Origin: an uncultured Clostridia bacterium
GTDB taxonomy: Bacteria > Bacillota > Clostridia > Oscillospirales > Oscillospiraceae
NCBI GenBank assembly: GCA_947383645.1
Contig: CANDEH010000062.1
Coordinates: 1-14,001 of the forward strand
Direction of reading: 5' to 3'
DNA: 14,001 nt
Shown here: positions 1 to 6,119 of the stretch, one piece after another
How positions within the stretch are numbered: the stretch's first letter is position 1
How the letters are laid out: each line of letters begins with the position of its first letter
Translations under genes and position numbers: made by a program
The notes under the pieces: model-generated
The model's database searches: none
Told to the model about the DNA's origin: nothing
What the model saw: only the letters and a program-made list of their open reading frames with translations

Positions 1-4
1 TTTG

Positions 5-32
5 GTTACTTTTCCCGCGTGGGAAAAGTAAC
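5..32. repeat. Perfect hairpin at window edge, downstream of ECF gene
   Basis: GTTACTTTTCCC (5-16) and its exact complement (21-32) flank a 4-base loop. A second GC-rich inverted repeat (TCGCCCC/GGGGCGA) follows at 34-49. They lie downstream of the leftward ECF gene that ends at 87 and may help end its transcript, but no long U tract is seen on either strand, so a repeat element is equally likely. Confidence 0.5.
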
Positions 33-86
33 TCGCCCCGGGGGGCGAAACTCCCTCCCCCCGCCGTGGGACGGCGAACAACCCCT

Positions 87-662
87 CTACGCTGCTGTCC
101 CCAGCAGGTGCGCTCTGCGGAGCGCCGGACTCATGGCAAGATACAGCATCGCCGCGCAGACGGTGGCAATAATCCCATTGACCAGAGACACCGGCAGCTT
201 CAGCGTCAGCGTCTCCACGATGGCCACGTTCCAGGCGAAGCCCTTGACAAAGTGGCCGGAGATGATGTTCTTGGTCACGTACAGCAGCACATAGGTCAGC
301 GCACCGGCGGCTCCGGCTAGCCAGATGCGGATCTTCTCGCCGCCCAGACGCACCACGTGCATCAAAAGCCCCGCCACCAGAGCCATGGCGAACTTGTTGA
401 TGAAGGTGATCCAGAACTCCGGCGCCCAGGCCGGGTCCGTCAGGTCCACCAGCGCCGAGCCGATCCCCGCGGCTAAAGAGCCGGTGAGGGGCCCGAAGAG
501 CAGGGAGGACAGAATGCACATGGTGTTGCCCAACTGGATGGCGGTCTTGCCCAGAGGACTGGGGATGGGGATGCTGGCAAACTTTGTCAGAACAAATACC
601 ATGGCCGAGAGGACGCCGATCAGGGTGATCCTCTGCACCGTAAAGAAACGCTTCTTCTCCAT
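87..662 (-). CDS. ECF transporter S component (second of tandem pair)
   Basis: A 191-residue hydrophobic membrane protein with about six predicted membrane segments. The pattern near residues 38-73 (GKTAIQLGN, then LFGPLTGSLAAGIGSALVDL) is typical of substrate-binding S subunits of energy-coupling-factor vitamin transporters, which dock onto a shared EcfA/A'/T module. That module is not in this window, as expected for group II ECF systems. The start is supported by AGGAGGAG six bases upstream. It lies 47 bases behind another S component on the same strand with no hairpin between them, so the two are probably cotranscribed from the promoter near 1379-1407. Substrate is not readable from sequence. 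The divergent MocR/PdxR-type regulator makes a vitamin B6-related compound or another vitamin precursor the best guess (inference). Confidence 0.85.
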   Translation of the reverse strand: MEKKRFFTVQRITLIGVLSAMVFVLTKFASIPIPSPLGKTAIQLGNTMCILSSLLFGPLTGSLAAGIGSALVDLTDPAWAPEFWITFINKFAMALVAGLLMHVVRLGGEKIRIWLAGAAGALTYVLLYVTKNIISGHFVKGFAWNVAIVETLTLKLPVSLVNGIIATVCAAMLYLAMSPALRRAHLLGTAA

Positions 663-709
663 TGTAAACTCCTCCTGTTGCAGTTTCTTAACTTATAAAC
701 ACTAAGCGA

Positions 710-1246
710 CTAAACGGAGCGGGATTGGCTCCAGCGGTCCCACAGGCTGGCCAGGCGGCAGGGGAAGCAGAGCACGATGCCGCAGATAGCCCCCACGGCG
801 GCCTGTAAAATCTGGAAGGGCAGCTTCAAGATGGCGTACTCCGGCGTGCTGTAGAGGAACGCCCGACCCAGGGAGTAACCCACTACCATGATAACCGCTC
901 CCAGCGTCACGCCGACTACGGCCCCGGACAGACGGTGTGCGCGGGATCGGTGCGCGCAGAGGGAGATGACTACGGCCTGAAGCCCGTGCGTAACCAGGGA
1001 GACAAACATGGGGGCGGGGTAGAAGAAGAAATCCCCCAGAAACGCCCCGATCCCTCCCACCGCAAAGGCCCCCAACGGGTCCAGCAGAATAGCGGCGGTA
1101 CAGATTACGATGTCATTTAAATAGAGGTGTCCCCCCGGCACAGGCATTCCAAAGGAGCTGAGGGCGATGTTCATCGCCATAAACACAGCGGTCACCGTCA
1201 GCCAGGACACGGGGGAACGGCTCCGCAGGGCGTCCGATTTCATCAT
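710..1246 (-). CDS. ECF transporter S component (PdxU-like by context)
   Basis: A 178-residue membrane protein. I chose the ATG at 1246 (protein begins MMKSDALRS) because AGAAGGAGG sits five bases upstream. The longer open frame reaching 1477 runs through the promoter region and the divergent start codon, so it is rejected. The second ATG at 1243 is also possible. The core, GGHLYLNDIVICTAAILLDP then GAFAVGGIGAFLGDFFFYP, matches the ECF S-component fold (riboflavin/HMP/pyridoxine-type families), and the length is normal for these subunits. It is the first gene of a probable two-gene unit with the downstream S component and is divergent from a MocR-family regulator. In other Firmicutes PdxR-type regulators control predicted B6 transporters called PdxU, so that role is plausible but inferred. 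Confidence 0.85.
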   Translation of the reverse strand: MMKSDALRSRSPVSWLTVTAVFMAMNIALSSFGMPVPGGHLYLNDIVICTAAILLDPLGAFAVGGIGAFLGDFFFYPAPMFVSLVTHGLQAVVISLCAHRSRAHRLSGAVVGVTLGAVIMVVGYSLGRAFLYSTPEYAILKLPFQILQAAVGAICGIVLCFPCRLASLWDRWSQSRSV

Positions 1247-1263
1247 GTAGGCCTCCTTCTGCT

Positions 1264-1336
1264 GCTTCTCGTTTAGAAGCCGGCGGTCCCGCAGCGGATG
1301 GATCCCGGCTCCTGCGCCCTCACTGTCAGCAGTGAG
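1264..1336 (-). promoter_or_regulatory. Structured 5' leader of the ECF operon
   Basis: The leftward transcript would carry a leader of about 125 bases. Reading on the minus strand it holds a perfect 7-bp hairpin (1336-1319, CTCACTG/CAGTGAG, loop CTGA), then a stem AGCCGG/CCGGCT (1310-1305 with 1283-1278), then GCTTCT/AGAAGC (1280-1275 with 1269-1264) just before the Shine-Dalgarno. The last two stems share bases 1278-1280 and so compete. I do not recognise a TPP, THF, T-box or other known riboswitch core. It may be only a folded leader. Confidence 0.4.
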
Positions 1337-1378
1337 AAAGTTCCTCTTGACAGCTCGACGGCTTTCCTGTATGCTTCC

Positions 1379-1407
1379 ATTATACCTACAACTGGCCCTA
1401 TTAAAAT
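1379..1407 (-). promoter_or_regulatory. Leftward promoter of ECF operon
   Basis: A perfect TATAAT on the minus strand (1384 to 1379) is preceded at 16-17 bp spacing by only weak -35 matches (TTTTAA or ATTTTA at 1401-1407). The left arm of the large inverted repeat covers the spacer and -35 area, so the site is placed for control by the divergent MocR-family regulator. Confidence 0.6.
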
Positions 1408-1439
1408 ATCCAGAATAGATATTTTTTATAGGACCAGTT
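1390..1439. promoter_or_regulatory. Inverted-repeat operator, probable MocR/PdxR site
   Basis: The left arm is 1390-1410, beginning AACTGGCCCTAT. The right arm is 1418-1439, ending ATAGGACCAGTT. The arms are nearly complementary over 21-22 bases, with one substitution in the outer AACTGGYCCTAT part and a one-base length difference in the A/T inner part, around a 7-base spacer. It lies between the divergent regulator and ECF genes and overlaps the leftward promoter. MocR-family factors bind paired sites in exactly such divergent intergenic regions, so assigning it to the adjacent regulator is a reasonable inference. Confidence 0.7.
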
Positions 1440-1475
1440 TGCGCTTTAACTGTTGCTAAGGGAGGAGGAGGTCCC

Positions 1476-2873
1476 ATGTATCGGCTGCCTCTGACGCTGC
1501 GCAGCGGCGGCGCGCCGCTGTATGAGCAGCTCTATGGGAGTATTTTGGAACAGATCCGCGCCGGACATCTCCCCGCAGGGGCCCGGATGCCGGGGAAGCG
1601 ATCTCTGGCGCAGCAGCTCTCGCTGGGGGTGAATACGGTGGATACCGCCTATCAGATGCTGGTGGCCGAGGGGTATCTGGAGGCCCGGCCCCGGAGCGGG
1701 TTCTTTGTGGCGGAGACCATGGACGCGCTGCCGCCGGGGGAGGCGGCAGTGGCGGATATTCCGGAGGAGGTGACGCCGCCGCCCTGCCGCTTCGACCTGT
1801 CCACCGGCTCGGTGGACACGGAGCTGTTTCCCTTCCGCACCTGGGGCCGCATTCAGAAGGAGCTGCTCTACGACGCGCCGGAGCTTCTCAGCCACGGGCC
1901 GCGGCAGGGGGAGCGCGCCCTGCGGCAGGCGGTGGGGGAGTATCTGGCCACCTACCGGGGGGTGGTGTGCAGTCCGGAGCAGATTGTGGTGGGGGCGGGA
2001 ACGGAGTACCTTCTGGGACTGGCCGCCCACCTGCTCCGGGGGCGGACGGCGGCGGTGGAAAACCCGGGATACCACCGTCTGCCCACCATTCTGCGCAACA
2101 ACGGCGTGATCTGCCGCTTCGCGGACATCGACAGCGCCGGTCTCAGCCTGGAGGCCCTGGAGGAGAGCGGAGCGGAGCTGTGCTGCGTCACCCCCAGCCA
2201 CCACTTCCCTACCGCCGTCACCATGCCCGCCGGCCGGCGGAGCCAGCTCCTCCGCTGGGCCAGGGGGCAGCCGGGGCGGTACATCATCGAGGACGACTAC
2301 GACGCGGAGTTTCGCTTTGATACCCGGCCCCTGCCCAGCTTGCAGGGGATGGGGGGACAGCGGGGGCCGGTGATCTATCTCTCCACCTTCTCCAAGAGTC
2401 TGGCCCCCAGTATCCGCATTGCCTGCATGGTGCTGCCGCCGGAGCTCCTGGAGCAGTATCGGGAGACCTACGGCAGCTATGCCAATACGGTGAGCCGGTT
2501 TGAGCAGCAGACGCTGTGCCGCTTTATCGAGGGGGGATACTTCACCCGCCACCTCTCCCGGATGCGGGGGGTATACAAAACCCGGATGGAGCGGCTATGC
2601 ACCGCCCTTCAGGCCGCCTTGGGCGCGGAGAACATCGACCTCCAGGGCCGGCACACCGGGCTCCACCTGCTCCTGACGCTGAAAACCGGTCTTGACGAGG
2701 GGGAGATGGTCTCCCGGGCCGCCGCCGCCGGGGTGCGCCTTCAGGGGCTCAGCGCCTACTACATGGAGCGCCCGGAGACCTGCCCGGCGGGCACGGTGAT
2801 CCTGGGCTATGCGGCGGTGCGGGACGGCGACATTCTTCCGCTGGCCGAGGCTCTGCGCGCGGCGTGGCGGTGA
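1476..2873 (+). CDS. MocR/PdxR-family regulator (GntR wHTH fused to aminotransferase-like domain)
   Basis: A 465-residue protein. Residues 1-75 form a GntR winged helix-turn-helix (PLYEQLYGSILEQIRAG, then the recognition region SLAQQLSLGVNTVDTAYQML). From about residue 110 it is a fold-type I aminotransferase-like domain. EDDYDAEF at 272-279 holds the Asp that contacts the PLP ring nitrogen, and Lys307 in TFSKSLAPS is the expected Schiff-base lysine, with spacing like that of Bacillus GabR. Such proteins sense PLP or amino compounds and usually act as dimeric regulators rather than enzymes. GGAGGAGGAGG just upstream fixes the ATG. It is divergent from two ECF S components with an inverted-repeat operator between, so a PdxR-like role in vitamin B6 supply is the favoured inference. 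GabR/TauR-like amine sensing is the alternative. A terminator follows at once. Confidence 0.9.
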   Translation: MYRLPLTLRSGGAPLYEQLYGSILEQIRAGHLPAGARMPGKRSLAQQLSLGVNTVDTAYQMLVAEGYLEARPRSGFFVAETMDALPPGEAAVADIPEEVTPPPCRFDLSTGSVDTELFPFRTWGRIQKELLYDAPELLSHGPRQGERALRQAVGEYLATYRGVVCSPEQIVVGAGTEYLLGLAAHLLRGRTAAVENPGYHRLPTILRNNGVICRFADIDSAGLSLEALEESGAELCCVTPSHHFPTAVTMPAGRRSQLLRWARGQPGRYIIEDDYDAEFRFDTRPLPSLQGMGGQRGPVIYLSTFSKSLAPSIRIACMVLPPELLEQYRETYGSYANTVSRFEQQTLCRFIEGGYFTRHLSRMRGVYKTRMERLCTALQAALGAENIDLQGRHTGLHLLLTLKTGLDEGEMVSRAAAAGVRLQGLSAYYMERPETCPAGTVILGYAAVRDGDILPLAEALRAAWR

Positions 2874-2878
2874 GAGGC

Positions 2879-2919
2879 GGGCCGGATTCGGGGCGCGCCG
2901 CCCCGGCCTGATTTTTTTT
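2879..2919 (+). terminator. Rho-independent terminator of the MocR-family gene
   Basis: A GC-rich stem (GGCC outer, CGGGGC/GCCCCG inner) runs from about 2880 to 2908 and is followed by eight consecutive T (2912-2919), starting a few bases after the stop codon. Confidence 0.85.
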
Positions 2920-2936
2920 CAGAGCGGGAAAAAACG

Positions 2937-2965
2937 TTGCAACTGCCGGCGGGAACTGGTAGAAT
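2937..2965 (+). promoter_or_regulatory. Sigma-A promoter of dCMP deaminase gene
   Basis: TTGCAA (2937-2942), a 17-bp spacer, then TAGAAT (2960-2965). It sits directly after the preceding terminator and about 60 bases before the chosen start codon. Confidence 0.8.
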
Positions 2966-3027
2966 AATAGGGAAAAGGCAAGAAGGCGAAAAAATTTTGA
3001 ATGGAAAAAATCCGCCGGAGGTGTGTT

Positions 3028-3522
3028 ATGCAGCGTACCAGCAAGGAGAACTACTATCTGGACATCGCCGAGACCGTGATTGAGCGGGCCACCTGCCTGC
3101 GGCGGTGCTACGGGGCCATCATTGTCAAAAACGACGAGATCATCTCCACCGGCTACAACGGAGCCCCCCGGGGCCGGAGGAACTGCGTGGATCTGGGCTA
3201 CTGCACCCGGGCCGCGCTGAAGATCCCCTCAGGCCAGCGGTACGAGCTCTGCCGCAGCGTCCACGCCGAGGCCAACGCCATCATCTCCGCCGCCCGGCGG
3301 GACATGGTGGGGGGGACGCTGTACCTGGCGGGAAAGGACGCCGCCACCGGGGAGGTTTTAAGCGACGCCACCTCCTGCTCTATGTGCCGGCGGCTGATTA
3401 TCAACGCGGGCCTCGACAGAGTGGTTATCCGCAACACCCCCACGGAGTACAGCGTGGTGGACGTGCGGCGGGACTGGGTGGAGGAGGACGACTCCCTCCC
3501 CGAGGATCTGCCGGAGCGCTGA
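3028..3522 (+). CDS. dCMP/deoxycytidylate deaminase family protein (ComEB-like)
   Basis: A 164-residue zinc-dependent deaminase, predicted to convert dCMP to dUMP and so feed dTMP synthesis in the cytosol. The zinc site is visible as HAE (His79-Ala-Glu81, Glu being the proton shuttle) plus Cys117-x-x-Cys120, spaced as in the family. GYNGAPRG (42-49) and the LIINAGLDRVV region after the Cys pair are typical of the dCMP subgroup. I chose ATG 3028 because GGAGG (3017-3021) precedes it by six bases. The in-frame ATG at 3001, nine codons earlier, has only a distant weak site. The usual Pro before the first zinc Cys is Ser116 here, a mild deviation. It is monocistronic by its own promoter and the flanking hairpins. 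Confidence 0.9.
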   Translation: MQRTSKENYYLDIAETVIERATCLRRCYGAIIVKNDEIISTGYNGAPRGRRNCVDLGYCTRAALKIPSGQRYELCRSVHAEANAIISAARRDMVGGTLYLAGKDAATGEVLSDATSCSMCRRLIINAGLDRVVIRNTPTEYSVVDVRRDWVEEDDSLPEDLPER

Positions 3523-3555
3523 ACCGGGCACACCAACAGCCATCCTGCACCATAA

Positions 3556-3594
3556 AATAGGGTGTGGCAGAGCCAAACTCTGCCGCACCCTATT
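3556..3594. terminator. Long hairpin after dCMP deaminase, possible terminator
   Basis: Two 17-base arms (3556-3572 and 3578-3594) around CCAAA pair with a single G-T wobble. No U tract follows on the plus strand; on the minus strand the stem is followed by only TTTTA. It probably helps end the deaminase transcript, but could belong to a palindromic repeat with the element that starts nine bases later. Confidence 0.6.
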
Positions 3595-3602
3595 CTGCTA
3601 AA

Positions 3603-3761
3603 GGAACCACTGAATCAATCCCCGCGCACATCTTCCCGTCATAAATTTCCGCTGATCTGCGTCAGAAAAGCATGAAATCCGTCAGGATTCCTGCGCTTTC
3701 CTTCCTTGCCAGCGAAAATTTCTGACGCAAATCTGCACACGTTGATTGAATCAGTGCTTCC
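3603..3761. repeat. 159-bp palindromic (MITE/REP-like) element
   Basis: The arms 3603-3654 and 3710-3761 are reverse complements at 39 of 52 positions, including 16 of 18 at the tips (GGAACCACTGAATCAATC against the complement of GATTGAATCAGTGCTTCC). Several of the differences would still pair as G-U in RNA. A 55-base centre includes a small AATCC/GGATT hairpin. No transposase is encoded. The element ends nine bases before the Shine-Dalgarno of the collagen-like gene, so it occupies that gene's whole upstream region. I cannot define a target-site duplication. Confidence 0.7.
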
Positions 3762-3781
3762 TTGACGTGAAGGAGCTGTCT

Positions 3782-4711
3782 ATGAAACGTTATCAAGCGA
3801 CTGACTGGGAGCAGTACTGCCGGAGCTGCTGTCCGCCGCCTCCGCCGCCCTGCCCCCCGGGGCCGCCCCCCAGGCCGCCCCGTCCCCCCCGTCCCACGCC
3901 GCCGCCCATGCCGGTGCCGCCTATCCCGCCCCGTCCCCCTCGCCCGGGCATGATGGGCCCCACCGGCCCTACGGGTCCAACAGGTCCCACCGGCCCTGCC
4001 GGTACGGGGCTGGAGAGCGTGGCCCCCTTCGTCCCCGGTGCCTTCTACGCCCTGGGGACTCTCACCTACTATGACGGCAGCCTCTACCGGGCCAACCGGG
4101 ACGGCGCGGCGGGGGTTCCCGGCACCTCTCCGGACTTTGATCTGGTGACGGTGGCCGGTCCCCAGGGCCCCACCGGGCCGCGGGGTCCCATCGGGCCCAC
4201 CGGGGCTACCGGAGCTACCGGGGCCACTGGGGCCACCGGGCCCACTGGTCCTGTGGGTCCCGCCGGTGCAACGGGCGCTACCGGAGCTACGGGCGCTACT
4301 GGGGCCACCGGGCCCACAGGGGCTGTCGGGCCCACGGGTCCCGTTGGCCCCGCCGGCGCTGCCGGTGCGGTTGGTCCTACGGGTCCTGCTGGCCCTGCCG
4401 GTGCTGCTGGTGCGGTTGGTCCTACGGGTCCTGCTGGCCCTGCCGGTGCTGCTGGTGCGGTTGGTCCCACGGGTCCTGCCGGTCCTGAGGGTCCTGCCGG
4501 CGCTGTTGGCCCCACCGGGCCCACAGGTCCTGCTGGTGCTGCTGGCGCTGCCGGCGCCGTCGGCCCCACAGGCCCCACTGGGCCTGCCGGCACGCTGACG
4601 CCGGGGAGCGCGGTTGCGGATCTGGGCACGGACGCCGATCTGCCTACCACAATTGCCAAAATCAACGAGCTGCTGGCCAGCCTGCGGGCGGCTGGCATCA
4701 TCAACTCCTGA
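3782..4711 (+). CDS. Collagen-like GXY-repeat surface protein (spore-coat/BclA-like)
   Basis: A 309-residue protein. Residues 1-55 are Cys- and Pro-rich (CRSCC, then Pro runs with Arg). A short GXY block follows (about 56-76), then a non-collagen insert (77-125) with YDGSLYRA and PGTSPDFDLV, resembling small carbohydrate-binding modules. Next comes a continuous block of 48 GXY triplets (126-269) dominated by GPT, GAT, GPA and GAA, and a short C-terminal helix-like tail (KINELLASLRAAGI). There is no signal peptide or LPXTG sorting motif, as for BclA-type exosporium proteins delivered from the mother cell. The Thr-rich triplets are typical glycosylation sites, and a glycosyltransferase follows. 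AGGAG six bases upstream supports ATG 3782 over the upstream TTG at 3746. Phage-derived collagen-like protein is the alternative. Confidence 0.85.
   Translation: MKRYQATDWEQYCRSCCPPPPPPCPPGPPPRPPRPPRPTPPPMPVPPIPPRPPRPGMMGPTGPTGPTGPTGPAGTGLESVAPFVPGAFYALGTLTYYDGSLYRANRDGAAGVPGTSPDFDLVTVAGPQGPTGPRGPIGPTGATGATGATGATGPTGPVGPAGATGATGATGATGATGPTGAVGPTGPVGPAGAAGAVGPTGPAGPAGAAGAVGPTGPAGPAGAAGAVGPTGPAGPEGPAGAVGPTGPTGPAGAAGAAGAVGPTGPTGPAGTLTPGSAVADLGTDADLPTTIAKINELLASLRAAGIINS
4355..4489 (+). repeat. 45-base tandem repeats in collagen-like gene
   Basis: Three consecutive units of 45 bases (4355-4399, 4400-4444, 4445-4489) each encode 15 residues of the form GAAGAVGPTGPAGPA, and adjacent copies are nearly identical in DNA. 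The third ends PEG instead of PAG in phase. A diverged fourth unit follows. Upstream, 4201-4320 holds repeated GAT triplets. Such near-identity allows copy-number change by slippage or recombination. Confidence 0.85.
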
Positions 4712-4719
4712 CCCAAATC

Positions 4720-4745
4720 GGGGGGCCGCCCACTGGGCGGCCCCC
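4720..4745 (+). terminator. Intergenic GC hairpin between collagen-like gene and glycosyltransferase
   Basis: GGGGGCCGCCC (4721-4731) pairs perfectly with 4735-4745 around a 3-base loop. It is followed by ACCTTTCAG, a poor U tract, so it may attenuate rather than stop transcription into the glycosyltransferase, or protect the 3' end of the collagen mRNA. Confidence 0.6.
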
Positions 4746-4767
4746 ACCTTTCAGAGAGGAGGTTGCT

Positions 4768-5871
4768 ATGACGAGACCCCGCATCTGCGTCTACGCCATC
4801 GCCAAGAATGAGGAACAGTTTGTGGACCGCTGGATGGACTCCATGTCCGAGGCAGACCATATTGTCGTGCTGGACACCGGCTCCACCGACGGCACGGCGG
4901 AACGCCTCCGCCGCCGGGGGGCGGAGGTGACGGTGGAGAAGATCGTCCCCTGGCGCTTCGACGCCGCCCGAAACCGGTCTTTGGCGCTGGTGCCGGAGAA
5001 TGTGGACCTCTGCGTCTGCACCGATCTGGACGAGGTGTTTCGCCCCGGCTGGCGGGCCGCCCTGGAGAAGGTCTGGGCCAGCGACGTGGCGCAGATCAGC
5101 TACCGCTACACCTGGAGCTTTACGGCGGACGGCCGGGAGGGAGTGGTGTTCTGGCCGGAGAAGATCCACAGCCGCCGGGGCTGGCGGTGGGTGCACCCGG
5201 TCCACGAGGTGCTCCAGTGGACGGGACCGGGCCCGGCAGGGCGCAGGGTTGCCGCTTCGGGGGTCCAGCTGGACCACCATCCGGACCCGAATAAATCCCG
5301 CGCCCAGTACCTGCCCCTCCTGGAGCTCTCCGTGGCTGAGGATCCGGAGGACGACCGGAATATGCACTACCTGGGCCGGGAGTATCTGTACCAGGGCCGC
5401 TGGGACGACTGCATCCGTACCCTGCGGCAACACCTGGCCCTGCCCACCGCCCGCTGGGCCGACGAGCGGGCGGCCTCCATGCGCTACATCGCCGGGGCCC
5501 TGACGGCAAAGGGACAGGGTGACGCCGCCCGGGACTGGTACCTCCGGGCCATCGCAGAGGCTCCCCACCTGCGAGAGCCCTACACGGATCTGGCTATGCT
5601 CCTCTATCAGCAGGAGCAGTGGGAGGGGGTACTGTACTTCACCGGCTGCGCGCTCCGCCTGACGGAGCGGCCCCGGACCTACATCAGTACGGCGGAGGCC
5701 TGGGGAAGTCTGCCCTATGACATGCGGGCCGTGGCCTTCTGGCATACCGGGAGGGTGCAGGAGGCCCTCCGCGCGGCGGAGGCGGCGCTGGATCTGGAGC
5801 CCCGGAATGAGCGGCTGCGGCACAATGCGGAGCTGCTGCGCAGGCAGGCGCAGTGTGAGGAGGGGCCGTGA
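4768..5871 (+). CDS. GT2-family glycosyltransferase with C-terminal TPR-like repeats
   Basis: A 367-residue cytosolic protein. The N-terminal GT-A domain begins RICVYAIAKNE, has VLDTGSTDGT at 34-43 for nucleotide-sugar binding and the metal-binding TDLDE (85-89, a DXD motif). From about residue 195 the protein turns into helical TPR-like repeats (MHYLGREYLYQGRWDDCI, DAARDWYLRAIAEAP, EALRAAEAALDLEP), a layout common in protein-modifying glycosyltransferases, where the repeats hold the protein acceptor. GAGAGGAGG directly upstream fixes the start. It follows the collagen-like gene by 56 bases on the same strand. In C. difficile, sgtA lies beside bclA3 and glycosylates it, so glycosylation of Thr in the GXY repeats is the favoured role (inference). 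A terminator follows at 6017. Confidence 0.88.
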   Translation: MTRPRICVYAIAKNEEQFVDRWMDSMSEADHIVVLDTGSTDGTAERLRRRGAEVTVEKIVPWRFDAARNRSLALVPENVDLCVCTDLDEVFRPGWRAALEKVWASDVAQISYRYTWSFTADGREGVVFWPEKIHSRRGWRWVHPVHEVLQWTGPGPAGRRVAASGVQLDHHPDPNKSRAQYLPLLELSVAEDPEDDRNMHYLGREYLYQGRWDDCIRTLRQHLALPTARWADERAASMRYIAGALTAKGQGDAARDWYLRAIAEAPHLREPYTDLAMLLYQQEQWEGVLYFTGCALRLTERPRTYISTAEAWGSLPYDMRAVAFWHTGRVQEALRAAEAALDLEPRNERLRHNAELLRRQAQCEEGP

Positions 5872-6016
5872 CCGCAGGGACGCTCTTTGACTGTGCGGCG
5901 CGCAGCCGGCTGTTTTTATACGCCCCTCCGTCCAGGCGGCGACTGCGGGCGGATTGCTGCCGTTTTGTGCCGCGCTGTGGGCCGATGCGTTTGTCTTTTC
6001 CTTTTGGGGGCAGAAA

Positions 6017-6061
6017 CGCCCTTCCCGGTCTGTCCCTGGCAGACGGGAAGGGCGCTTTTTT
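6017..6061 (+). terminator. Terminator of the collagen/glycosyltransferase unit
   Basis: CGCCCTTCCCG (6017-6027) pairs with CGGGAAGGGCG after an upper TCTG/CAGA stem, followed by T6 (6056-6061). The stem also lies about 60 bases beyond the stop of the leftward S24 repressor and may serve it weakly, having only TTT on that side. The stretch 5872-6016 between the gene and this hairpin shows no further gene. Confidence 0.9.
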
Positions 6062-6119
6062 GTCTGAATCTGTGCAGGCGACCGCAGTTCCCTGTGGAGA
6101 TCCGCAGGTTTCCGCCGTC

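Noticed and set aside
1247..1378. TPP, THF or T-box riboswitch in the ECF leader
   Set aside because: None of the conserved core strings of these classes is present; only generic stems are seen.
1247..1477. N-terminal extension of the first ECF S component to 1477
   Set aside because: It would cross the promoter, the inverted-repeat operator and the divergent start codon; a strong ribosome site sits just before 1246.
4201..4600. Possible CRISPR-like array of short repeats
   Set aside because: The repeats are in-frame GXY codons without unique spacers.
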